Assembly (NCBI RefSeq): GCF_000210895.1
Contig: NC_015964.1
Span: 1,633,501 to 1,697,500, forward strand
Length of the DNA: 64,000 nt
Direction: 5' to 3'
From: Haemophilus parainfluenzae T3T1
GTDB lineage: Bacteria > Pseudomonadota > Gammaproteobacteria > Enterobacterales > Pasteurellaceae
A model generated the notes under the pieces. It was not told the DNA's origin. It ran no database searches and saw nothing but the letters and a program-made list of their open reading frames with translations. The translations under genes and the position numbers were made by a program. Shown piece after piece: positions 19,114 through 26,646 of this stretch; positions within the stretch are counted from its first letter, which is position 1, and the number at the start of each line of letters is the position of its first letter.

Positions 19114-20133
19114 ATGTGGAAAAAAGCAATAAAACTGAGCTTGATTGCTTTATTAGTTGCCCCTTGTGCATTGCAAGCCAAAGTGATTGAAGATGTAGCC
19201 GGCAATAAAATTGAAATTGCTGATAATGTGCAACGTATCGCAGATTTATGGAATGCAAACAACCAAATCGTCCTTTTATTAGGCGGAATGGATAAAGTGG
19301 TTGCCACCACTAATTATATTCATGATCATCCTTGGTTTGCGGAAGTTTATCCTAAAATCAAAACCGTGACTGCGCTAGGCAACGGACGTGATTTACAGAC
19401 TGAAGAATTATTAGGTACACAACCAGATGTCGTGATTCTTCCTAGTCAAAACATGGTCGATGAAGTTAATCGCGCAGGATTAAAAGGAGTTTTAGCCATT
19501 TTCAAAGATTTTGATGGTCTCAAGAAAACCGTTCGATTAACCGCTGATATTATCGGTGGTGATGCAAAAAACATTGCAGAAGAATACATTAAAGAATTAG
19601 AAGGTAATATTGCTTTCACCAAGGAAAGAACGAAACATCTTACTGAGTCAGAAAAACCTGTGGTCATGCATATTACAGGCAATGAAAATCTCACCGTGGT
19701 AGATGGTGGAAAAAGTATTATCGGAGCCTGGACCCGTCAAGCAGGGGGGAGAAGTGCATTCCCAGAATTAGACAGTGCAGTCGAGGTGGGATTAGAAGAA
19801 GTGATTAAAATTAATCCTGATGTGATTACTGTTGGTGGTCCAAATGCAGCACGTGCAGTTACGGAGATTAAACAAAGCCCTCGTTGGCAAAGTATAAGTG
19901 CGGTTAAAAATAATCGTATTTTTGTCAACCCAATGGGCACCTTCTTGTGGGATCGTTATAGTGCAGAAGAAGCATTACAAGTTCTTTGGGCGGCGCAGGT
20001 TTTTCATCCAGACTTGTTTAAAGATTTAGATATGGTAGAAAAAACACAAGTTTTTTATAAAAAATACTATAACTATGATCTAAGCAAAGAAAATGCACAG
20101 CAAATTTTACAAGGCTTACCGCCTTTAAAATAA
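19114..20133 (+). CDS. Periplasmic binding protein, MolA-like (ABC metal/oxyanion uptake), orphan paralogue
   Basis: This 339-residue class III (BtuF/FecB-fold) binding protein has a Sec signal peptide ending ALQAKV. It is clearly paralogous to the MolA-type gene at 23488-24522. The two share the opening VIxDVxGNKIE, then NVQR-ADLW-ANNQIVLLLGG, and the C-terminal ISAVKNNRI-x-NP-GTF-x-WDRYSAEEALQ-LWAAQ-FHP. No permease or ATPase gene accompanies it, so it may use the MolBC complex encoded nearby. It lies next to a TonB-receptor relic on one side and an intact receptor, convergent, on the other. The ligand is not readable; molybdate, tungstate or a metal chelate are candidates. Confidence 0.85.
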   Translation: MWKKAIKLSLIALLVAPCALQAKVIEDVAGNKIEIADNVQRIADLWNANNQIVLLLGGMDKVVATTNYIHDHPWFAEVYPKIKTVTALGNGRDLQTEELLGTQPDVVILPSQNMVDEVNRAGLKGVLAIFKDFDGLKKTVRLTADIIGGDAKNIAEEYIKELEGNIAFTKERTKHLTESEKPVVMHITGNENLTVVDGGKSIIGAWTRQAGGRSAFPELDSAVEVGLEEVIKINPDVITVGGPNAARAVTEIKQSPRWQSISAVKNNRIFVNPMGTFLWDRYSAEEALQVLWAAQVFHPDLFKDLDMVEKTQVFYKKYYNYDLSKENAQQILQGLPPLK

Positions 20134-20148
20134 GGTATAGATAAAATA

Positions 20149-20186
20149 AAAGAGCGATGAATATGATTTTTCATCGCTCTTTTTTA
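20149..20186. terminator. Bidirectional terminator between the binding protein and the TonB receptor
   Basis: A 12-bp stem, AAGAGCGATGAA/TTCATCGCTCTT, with a T run on the right and an A-rich left side, between two convergent genes. Confidence 0.9.
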
Positions 20187-20196
20187 TTTTAAGAGA

Positions 20197-22464
20197 TTAG
20201 AAGCTATATTTTAAAGTCGTGTAATAAGCACGTCCTGGTTCATTATAGCTTTGTGCTTTGCCATCAACATATAATCTTTTATTTAAGATATTGCTGACAC
20301 CGATGCGTGCACTAAAGTTTTGCCATTTATAACCAATACTTGCCCCCCAAATACCATAACTACCTTGGCTTTCTTGAAGCGTTGTATCTTGTGCTAAACC
20401 ATTACGACTGAAATCCATATAACGTGTTCCTGTCGATTTGCTAAACTGTTTACCAAAACGAGTATAAGTTGTGGCAAAATCAAGGTTATCTGTCACTTGA
20501 TAAGAAAGGGTAGAACTAATCGTATATTTGGGTGAAAGATTTAACGGGTTACCTGTTGCACGGTTTTTACTTTTTGTGAAATAAGTAAAGTTAGTATTTA
20601 AACTTAATTTATTCGCAATAAGAGGTAAGTTTAAATAACCTTCAAAACCAGCAACCGTTGCACGAGTTACATTACCCCATTTATAAATATTGGTGGTTTT
20701 AATGTAATCTTTTTGGTCTGCTTTTGTCCCATAACGTGTAACGCGAGAGAAACTTGGGTTAAAGGTTGTACCAAGCAAGGTTTCATCTGCTTCAATTTTA
20801 TTTCGGTAATCATTATGGAAATAGGTTAAGCCGAATTTATAACCATCTTGATTATGAAGTTCAAAACCAATCTCTTTATTTACACTGGTTTCCGGTTTGA
20901 GATCTTTCGTACCAATGGTATAACATGCGCCTACCGTTCTAATATTTGCAGCGGTTGCAGGGCAGTTATTTTGACGGTTTGCCAATACATAACCTTCTGT
21001 AATTTGATAAAGGTTAGGAGCTTTATAGGCACGAGCGATACCACCTTTTAAGGTTAAATATGGATTCACTTCTTGTGAAAGATTTAAGCTCGGTGTCCAG
21101 TTACCGCCAGAAACACTGTGATGATCAAAACGAATGGCTGGGGTAACAACTGTTCCTTGACCAAAGTCAATCATATCTTCAACAAAGACACCGTATTCGC
21201 TTAAGCTGGTTTCACCGCTACGGTTTTCACTTTGTAACCAAGGAATCACACCTAAATTCATCGGTTTATTATTTTTCAAGTTATAACTCATTGAACTTGG
21301 GTCATTGAGTTTACTGTGATTGGCTTCCATACCAATAGTCAATAGATGTTCTGCACCCAATGTGAATGGAATACGTAACTCATTGCTAAAGCGAGTATTG
21401 GTAAGATCACTATCAGTAAAGTTTAAATCACCGCCATTCCAATGTCCTTCCATTGCAAAACCTAAGCCAACAGGTAGTCGTGCGTTAGTTGTTTTGTCAA
21501 AAGCAATGTAAGTTTCATTTTCCCCCCAAGACCATTTACCTTTATGAGTGAGAGAATAAGCTTGACGATAAACACGGTTAGTTTCTAAATTTCGTCCTGC
21601 TAATGCTTTTTCACTTTCATTTGCGCCCCAAGATTCGCTATCGCCAGAATAAATATTGCCTTGGCGGCTATAACTTGCGTCTAAGGTTAAGGTTTGATTT
21701 GGGGTAATATTCCAATCTAAACGACCAGCAATATCTTTATTGCGTAAACCTTCACGACCTGCATAAGACCATGTACCATCTGGGTTTTCATTAATAGATG
21801 GTGAATCTGCACGAGTTTTACTCCAACTACCGTATAAACGGAATCCTAATACATCTTTGATTAAAGGGCCGCTTAAATTAAACGTTGTACGGTTAGTTGT
21901 GCCGTATTTACTGTCTTCAGGTAAATTTAAATAATAGGAAAGGCCACCTTTTAATTCATTTGTAACAGGTTTTGTTTTGATGTTTACCACACCGCCCATC
22001 GCACCTGAACCATAACGCGCGGCTGATGTACCACGAATTACTTCTACAGAATCAATTTCTTCCACCGGAACCCATTTACTGTCACCGTGTGTATCACGTG
22101 CACCGAATCGTCCGTAACGCGCACTATTACGTGAAGTAGCTGGTTTTCCATCAATTAAAATAAGCGTATTTTCTGGCCCCATAGAACGAATATCAATTTG
22201 GCGTTTGTTGCCATAAGAAGCATTGCTGTTACCAGATGTAAAGTTCACACCAGGCTGCATTCTTACTAATTCAGCAATATCATTGACAATAGGTTGTTTA
22301 GCAATTTCTTTAGCAGATACAACGCTTGTATTAAAACCTTGTTGTGACTGTTCAGCGCTACTATTTGCTGATACCTGTATTTCCTCTAATTGTTCTTCTG
22401 CATAGGTAAATGCAGAAATGAGCGCCAAACTCAATAAACTGAGTTTGTACTTTTTGTGTAACAT
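20197..22464 (-). CDS. TonB-dependent outer-membrane receptor, FepA-like (catecholate siderophore class)
   Basis: This 755-residue outer-membrane transporter starts at the ATG preceded by GGAGGTTTT on this strand. A signal peptide ends at AFTYAEE, followed by the TonB box region EEIQVSA and the plug. The plug reads RQIDIRSMGPENTLILIDGKP, then TSRNSARYGRFG, WVPVEEIDSVEVIRG and GGVVNIKTKP, which strongly resembles the FepA plug (RQIDIRGMGPENTLILIDGKP from memory). The barrel ends in a terminal Phe (TLKYSF). It sits among molybdenum-uptake genes and has a ModE-like palindrome in its leader. A catecholate receptor there suggests uptake of a catechol-metal complex, possibly molybdenum; ferric catecholate uptake is the alternative. 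Confidence 0.92.
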   Translation of the reverse strand: MLHKKYKLSLLSLALISAFTYAEEQLEEIQVSANSSAEQSQQGFNTSVVSAKEIAKQPIVNDIAELVRMQPGVNFTSGNSNASYGNKRQIDIRSMGPENTLILIDGKPATSRNSARYGRFGARDTHGDSKWVPVEEIDSVEVIRGTSAARYGSGAMGGVVNIKTKPVTNELKGGLSYYLNLPEDSKYGTTNRTTFNLSGPLIKDVLGFRLYGSWSKTRADSPSINENPDGTWSYAGREGLRNKDIAGRLDWNITPNQTLTLDASYSRQGNIYSGDSESWGANESEKALAGRNLETNRVYRQAYSLTHKGKWSWGENETYIAFDKTTNARLPVGLGFAMEGHWNGGDLNFTDSDLTNTRFSNELRIPFTLGAEHLLTIGMEANHSKLNDPSSMSYNLKNNKPMNLGVIPWLQSENRSGETSLSEYGVFVEDMIDFGQGTVVTPAIRFDHHSVSGGNWTPSLNLSQEVNPYLTLKGGIARAYKAPNLYQITEGYVLANRQNNCPATAANIRTVGACYTIGTKDLKPETSVNKEIGFELHNQDGYKFGLTYFHNDYRNKIEADETLLGTTFNPSFSRVTRYGTKADQKDYIKTTNIYKWGNVTRATVAGFEGYLNLPLIANKLSLNTNFTYFTKSKNRATGNPLNLSPKYTISSTLSYQVTDNLDFATTYTRFGKQFSKSTGTRYMDFSRNGLAQDTTLQESQGSYGIWGASIGYKWQNFSARIGVSNILNKRLYVDGKAQSYNEPGRAYYTTLKYSF

Positions 22465-22490
22465 AAAACCTCCATATAATAAAAACAAAT

Positions 22491-22517
22491 ATGCTATATA
22501 TAATTATATATAACGAT
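22491..22517 (-). promoter_or_regulatory. ModE-like palindrome upstream of the TonB receptor
   Basis: Its core is an 18-base perfect palindrome of TATATA-rich sequence (22495-22512) whose right end continues as TATATAACGAT, the form expected for a ModE half-site. It lies 27-53 bases before the receptor ATG, overlapping the probable promoter. Assignment to ModE is inference from pattern and context. Confidence 0.5.
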
Positions 22518-22639
22518 TGGTAAATTTATCACTAAAACATGAGATGTAAAATACCCCAGAGGGGATAATCTGAAATATTGATGAGATTTTCTGTTTGTTT
22601 ATAAACAAGTGCGGTTAATTTAGCCGCCTTTTTAATAAC

Positions 22640-22678
22640 AAAAAACCGCACAGTGATTTTATCAACGTGCGGTTTTTT
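22640..22678 (-). terminator. Terminator of the SemiSWEET gene
   Basis: AAAAAACCGCAC and GTGCGGTTTTTT form a strong stem with a 15-base loop, directly after the stop codon on the minus strand. On that strand it ends in a T run. Confidence 0.85.
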
Positions 22679-22697
22679 ATATGAGCATTTTATGCTG

Positions 22698-22958
22698 TTA
22701 TAAAGCGGTGACGAAAGTAATTAAACCAAGTATGACACCAGGCGCATTTGCTAATGAAATAGGCAGATCGCGTTTTTCTTTTAACAAACCATAAACCACC
22801 CATAAACTACAGTTAATCATGGTGGCAAAAGGTTGTAACCAACCACCTTTTTGACCTGATAAATTTAGACCAATTTGTTGCAAGTAAGACACATACATAC
22901 AAACTGAAGTAAATGTTGCGACATAGCCTAAAATGGTAATAAAACGTTGGTTTGTCAT
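22698..22958 (-). CDS. SemiSWEET family small transporter
   Basis: This 86-residue protein has three membrane helices. The sequence ILGYVATFTSVCMYVSYLQQI opens the first PQ-loop-type helix, and the third helix includes NAPGVILGLITFVTAL. The size, the three-helix plan and the central FATMINCSLWVVYGLLKEKRD (Trp-Val-x-Tyr-Gly-Leu) match bacterial SemiSWEETs, which dimerise to move sugars across the inner membrane. The substrate is unknown. It has its own terminator and lies on the same strand as the molybdenum genes, but nothing else links it to them. Confidence 0.85.
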   Translation of the reverse strand: MTNQRFITILGYVATFTSVCMYVSYLQQIGLNLSGQKGGWLQPFATMINCSLWVVYGLLKEKRDLPISLANAPGVILGLITFVTAL

Positions 22959-23151
22959 TTGCTCTCCTAAATTTAACAGAATAATTCTAAATCAGATTAT
23001 TAACTAAGAATTTATAATTCATGAGTATTATACATTAATTTTAATTTAAATTCAATAAATAGCAAAATTGCATAAATATTCTTTCAGTTTAGTTAAGGAT
23101 AAAATGCATTTTATTAGGAGGGGAATAAAGAGATTAGAGAGAAAAAAGACA

Positions 23152-23185
23152 AAAAAATAACCGCACTTTAAAGCGCGGTTATATA
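23152..23185 (-). terminator. Terminator of mop formed by inverted uptake signals
   Basis: Read on the minus strand, AACCGCGCTTT and AAAGTGCGGTT pair and are followed by seven T. It lies 25 bases after the mop stop. Confidence 0.85.
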
Positions 23186-23209
23186 GGATTCTGAACAGTT
23201 CAGTTGAGA

Positions 23210-23419
23210 TTATTCAACACCAACCATTACAGAGGTTGCTTTGATAATCGCATATGCTTCTTTACCAACTGCTAAACCTAATTCTTTTACTGCATCGATA
23301 GAGATGGTAGAAGAAATTACGTTACCGTTACCGATATCAATGTGTACGATTGCGTTCACAGAACCAGTTTCGATTGATTTTACAGTACCTTTAAGTTGAT
23401 TTCTTGCGCTAATTTTCAT
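23210..23419 (-). CDS. mop: Molbindin (Mop), cytoplasmic molybdate-binding protein
   Basis: This 69-residue single Mop (TOBE) domain reads MKISARNQLKGTVKSIETGS, then NAIVHIDIGNGNVISSTIS and VGKEAYAIIKATSVMVGVE, the classic molbindin pattern. Such proteins form hexamers that bind several molybdate ions and buffer cytoplasmic molybdenum. ARNQLKG and the IKATSVMVG strand carry the usual oxyanion-binding residues. AGGAAATGCTTA lies before the ATG on this strand. The gene lies beside molBCA and has an AT palindrome in its promoter region. This gene is the strongest evidence that the surrounding transporter handles molybdate or tungstate. Confidence 0.94.
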   Translation of the reverse strand: MKISARNQLKGTVKSIETGSVNAIVHIDIGNGNVISSTISIDAVKELGLAVGKEAYAIIKATSVMVGVE

Positions 23420-23455
23420 TAAGCATTTCCTTATGTTTGAGTTAAAAAGAGTAAG

Positions 23456-23479
23456 TATTATATAGGTAAATATATAAGT
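23456..23479 (-). promoter_or_regulatory. ModE-like palindrome upstream of mop
   Basis: Read on the minus strand it is ACTTATATA, TTTACC, TATATAATA: two TATATA half-sites with a six-base spacer. It starts 37 bases before the mop ATG and 9 bases after the molA stop, where the mop promoter should be. Confidence 0.5.
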
Positions 23480-23487
23480 TGAAAATA

Positions 23488-24522
23488 CTACTTAATAGGT
23501 GATAACCCTTTTAAGATTTGTTCGGCATTTTCTTTGCTTAACACGTAATCGTAATATTTTTTATAGAAGGCTTGCGTTTTTTCTACCATGTTTAAATCTT
23601 TAAATTGCTCTGGATGGAAGAGTTGAGCCGCCCAGAGAATTTGTAAAGCTTCTTCTGCACTGTAGCGATCCCATGGGAACGTGCCGGTTGGGTTGGCATA
23701 AATACGATTATTTTTGACCGCACTTATTGATTGCCATGCTGGGTCAGCTTTAATTTTTTCGATTGCTGCTTGCGCTTTATTACCGCTGCTGCCGATAATA
23801 ATGACATCTGGATTCGCCTGAATAATGCTTTCTACGGTGACGGTCACCATATTGGCTTCATCGGGTAATACACTTTTACCGCCAGCTAATTTAATCCATT
23901 CACCAATCATCGATTTTCCGCCATCAATCATAAACAAATCAGAGCCTTTAGTGATATGTAACACGGTTGGGCGTTGTTCATCTTTTAAGCCTTTAAGACG
24001 GCTTTCTACAAATTGAATGTTGCCTTCTAATTCTTTGATATAGTTTTCTGCGATTTCAGGGGCTTTATCACCTAACACTTCAGCCGTGATGCGTACGGTT
24101 TTTTTCAAACCATCAAAATCTTGGAAACTTACACGCACGCCTTTCAAGGCGGCTTGTTCCACTTCAGTTAACATGGATTTTTTCGAGAGCAATACTGCAT
24201 CTGGTTTATGACTTAACAGTTCTTCCGTTTGAATGGTTTCACCATTGGTTAATACCGGTACATTTTTGATATTTGGATATACTTCGCTATACCAAGGATT
24301 GGCTGCGATAGATGTGGTCGTGCCAACCAGTTTATTGGCGCCGCCTAATAGTAAGACAATTTGGTTATTCGCATGCCAAAGATCAGCAACACGTTGAACG
24401 TTGTCTGGTAGTTCGATTTTATTTCCTTCAACATCCGTGATAACTTTCGCTTGCAGCGGTAGGGCAAAACAGGCAGCAAGAGAAAGGGCAATCAAGCCTT
24501 TTTTTAGAGAATGTTTCAACAT
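23488..24522 (-). CDS. molA: MolA-type periplasmic molybdate/tungstate-binding protein
   Basis: This 344-residue class III binding protein has a signal peptide ending ALPLQAKV. The mature N-terminus ITDVEGNKIELPDNVQRVAD and the block WHANNQIVLLLGGANKLVGTT match what I remember of H. influenzae MolA (HI1472), which binds molybdate and tungstate. It is last in the molB-molC-molA operon, 21 bases after molC. The orphan binding protein at 19114-20133 is a paralogue. The binding residues cannot be confirmed without a structure alignment; ferric siderophore or cobalamin binding is the family alternative, made less likely by the mop neighbour. Confidence 0.88.
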   Translation of the reverse strand: MLKHSLKKGLIALSLAACFALPLQAKVITDVEGNKIELPDNVQRVADLWHANNQIVLLLGGANKLVGTTTSIAANPWYSEVYPNIKNVPVLTNGETIQTEELLSHKPDAVLLSKKSMLTEVEQAALKGVRVSFQDFDGLKKTVRITAEVLGDKAPEIAENYIKELEGNIQFVESRLKGLKDEQRPTVLHITKGSDLFMIDGGKSMIGEWIKLAGGKSVLPDEANMVTVTVESIIQANPDVIIIGSSGNKAQAAIEKIKADPAWQSISAVKNNRIYANPTGTFPWDRYSAEEALQILWAAQLFHPEQFKDLNMVEKTQAFYKKYYDYVLSKENAEQILKGLSPIK

Positions 24523-24543
24523 ATGAATTTCCTTCTAGTGGTT

Positions 24544-25332
24544 TTATAAATGAGTTATCGCACAAATTTGGCGTTGTAGTGCAGGTACATCAACTAAGCG
24601 CAAATCGGTTTGATAAAGTGCTTTTAAATTAGCTTCAGTAATAATTTCTGGTGCGGTGCCTGTTTGTAATTTGCCGTGTTCATTTAATATGGTTACGCGG
24701 CTATGGGGCAGGGCACTATGCAACAACATCGGATGATCGGGGTTATGTGTTGTCATTATTATGGTAAAGCCTTGCAATGAGAGCTCTTTGATTAGGCTTA
24801 AGGTTTTAAACACATTACCGTAATCTAATGCCGAAGTGGGTTCATCAAACAAAATCAGTTGAGGTTGTTGCACCAAAATACGGGCAAGATTGACTAGTTG
24901 TTTTTCACCACCACTCATTTGCATATAAATTCTGTTAGCAAAATGACTGATACCCAGTTTATTTAAGGCTTCATCAACCAAGGCAAAATCCGCTTCATTT
25001 GGCTTATCAAGCACACCTAAATGCGCAGCACGACCAAGCACCACATAATCACGTACACGATATTGATAGGTTTGTGGGCTATGTTGCGAGACATAAGCAA
25101 TTTTTTGAGCAATTTGTTTACTGCTCATGTCGCTTAATTTGCAATTATCTAGCAAAATCTGACCGCTCTTTGGTTTCAAAAGCCCCGCGATACAGTTTAA
25201 TAACGTTGATTTGCCACGACCGTTGGCTCCAAGAATCGTCAGTAATTCGCCTTTTTGTAAGGTTAAATCAATGCCATTGAGTAGAGAATGTTCAACATTG
25301 TGCCAGTAATACAGATTATCAATTTTCAGCAT
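24544..25332 (-). CDS. molC: MolC-type ABC transporter ATPase
   Basis: This 262-residue ATPase of the BtuD/FecE class energises the MolB permease. Motifs seen are Walker A LGANGRGKST, the Q-loop AYVSQHSPQTYQYRVRDYV, signature MSGGEKQLVNLARIL, Walker B LILFDEPTSALD and switch His MTTHNPDHP. The gene overlaps the molB stop by one base, so the two are translationally coupled. H. influenzae MolBC (HI1470-1471) is the characterised relative. Confidence 0.9.
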   Translation of the reverse strand: MLKIDNLYYWHNVEHSLLNGIDLTLQKGELLTILGANGRGKSTLLNCIAGLLKPKSGQILLDNCKLSDMSSKQIAQKIAYVSQHSPQTYQYRVRDYVVLGRAAHLGVLDKPNEADFALVDEALNKLGISHFANRIYMQMSGGEKQLVNLARILVQQPQLILFDEPTSALDYGNVFKTLSLIKELSLQGFTIIMTTHNPDHPMLLHSALPHSRVTILNEHGKLQTGTAPEIITEANLKALYQTDLRLVDVPALQRQICAITHL

Positions 25333-26318
25333 TAGTCCACCACCTTTTGTTTAATCAGAACCCAAGCAAAGAATGGCGCACCGATAAAACCGGTGAGAAT
25401 GCCGAGTGGAATTTCTTGAATGTATAAATTGCGGGCGAGAGTGTCGATAACGAGCAAGAAAATCGCACCGATAAGTCCGGCTAGCGGTAAACTTTTGACA
25501 TTGTTATCACCAATGAAAAGACGTGCTAAATGCGGAATCACTAAACCAAGCCAACCAATTGTCCCGCTTAAGCAAACCGATGAAGCCGTCAGCAACGTGG
25601 CACAAACCACCATTAATCCACGCTCTAATCGAATATTTGCCCCAATTAATTTTGCCTCACGATCCCCCAATGAAAGCACATTGATACGCCAACGCATTAA
25701 AAATAAGCCAAGGGTGGTAAGCAAAATGATAGGAGAAAGGATGAACAAATTATCGTAGTTGGATTTGGTTAGGCTACCTAATTGCCAATATACAATGTCA
25801 GCTAGCTGGGTTTCGGGATCGGCGAGATATTTCAATAGGCCTAATGTTGCCATCATAAAGCCCGAAACGATAATGCCGGAAAGCACTAAAACGATGGTGG
25901 AGTCGCGTTGAATTAAACGTGGTAAATTCATGGTGAGTAAGACGGCTATCAAACCACCGACAAAGGCAAAGGCTTGAATGCCCAGCATCCCTGAACCGAT
26001 TAAAATCGCCAATGCCGCACCAACACAAGCGCCATTAGATACCCCTAAAATATCAGGTGAAACCAAAGGATTGCGGAAAATACCTTGATATACCACACCC
26101 GCAATAGCCAATGAAGCACCGACAAGCATGGCAGCAATTACACGAGGCAAACGAAGATTAAAAATAATGTTGTTTTGAACATCATTGACATTATTACCAA
26201 TAAGACTTTGTACGACATTCTCAAGCGGAATCGCAAAGCGTCCCCAAGAGAGTGAACATAAAATGAGCCCAATAAGTAGGCAAAGTAAAAGGGGAAAGGT
26301 AAGGAAAGATTTGTTCAT
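25332..26318 (-). CDS. molB: MolB-type ABC transporter permease
   Basis: This 328-residue BtuCD-fold permease has about ten membrane helices. It carries the family blocks NLRLPRVIAAMLVGASLAIAG and YQGIFRNPLVSPDILGVSNGA, and the C-terminal GTIGWLGLVIPHLARLFIG that contacts the ATPase. I start at MNKSFLTFPLL; an earlier in-frame ATG would add 28 residues that do not look like the family and would cover the operator-like repeat. It is the first gene of the molB-molC-molA operon. Confidence 0.9.
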   Translation of the reverse strand: MNKSFLTFPLLLCLLIGLILCSLSWGRFAIPLENVVQSLIGNNVNDVQNNIIFNLRLPRVIAAMLVGASLAIAGVVYQGIFRNPLVSPDILGVSNGACVGAALAILIGSGMLGIQAFAFVGGLIAVLLTMNLPRLIQRDSTIVLVLSGIIVSGFMMATLGLLKYLADPETQLADIVYWQLGSLTKSNYDNLFILSPIILLTTLGLFLMRWRINVLSLGDREAKLIGANIRLERGLMVVCATLLTASSVCLSGTIGWLGLVIPHLARLFIGDNNVKSLPLAGLIGAIFLLVIDTLARNLYIQEIPLGILTGFIGAPFFAWVLIKQKVVD

Positions 26319-26646
26319 ATACTTAAAATTCGTTGTTTTTATAAGTATATAGCGATTGTATTTTTTTGTATATAGCGAAATTTGAGTAAAAGGTAACCGC
26401 ACTTTAGCACGGCAGAATGATGAAATAGAGTGCTACGTAAAACTATTTTATTAGTATTTGCGTTAATTAAGAGTGTTTCTATGAAGCAACACTTAATAGT
26501 ATTAAGAAATTTATTTATCCCATATAAAATTTAATGATTTAAAAGTTATATTTCTTTACAAAACATATAAATATGTCTTCATTTTTCATCTCAACTTTTA
26601 TAGAATGTTAACTATTTTAATAAGTTTTAGTCCGCGGAGTTTTTTT
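26319..26646. other. Divergent promoter region between molB and the srf-like locus
   Basis: These 328 bases have no gene. The left part holds two TATATAGCGA copies (ModE-like), then one uptake signal (ACCGCACTT near 26397). The rest is AT-rich and must contain the promoter of the 18-kb locus to the right. I could not pick a convincing -35/-10 pair there. Confidence 0.55.
26346..26378 (-). promoter_or_regulatory. ModE-like repeats upstream of molBCA
   Basis: TATATAGCGA occurs twice as a direct repeat, at 26346-26355 and 26369-26378 (start to start 23 bases). The sequence between the copies supplies a degenerate opposing half (CGATTGTA). It lies 28-60 bases before the molB ATG on the minus strand. 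Confidence 0.5.

Noticed and set aside
22611-22636. GCGG/CCGC stem with T run on the plus strand between the receptor and SemiSWEET genes
   Set aside because: No plus-strand gene ends here; probably an uptake signal with chance pairing, so not listed as a terminator.
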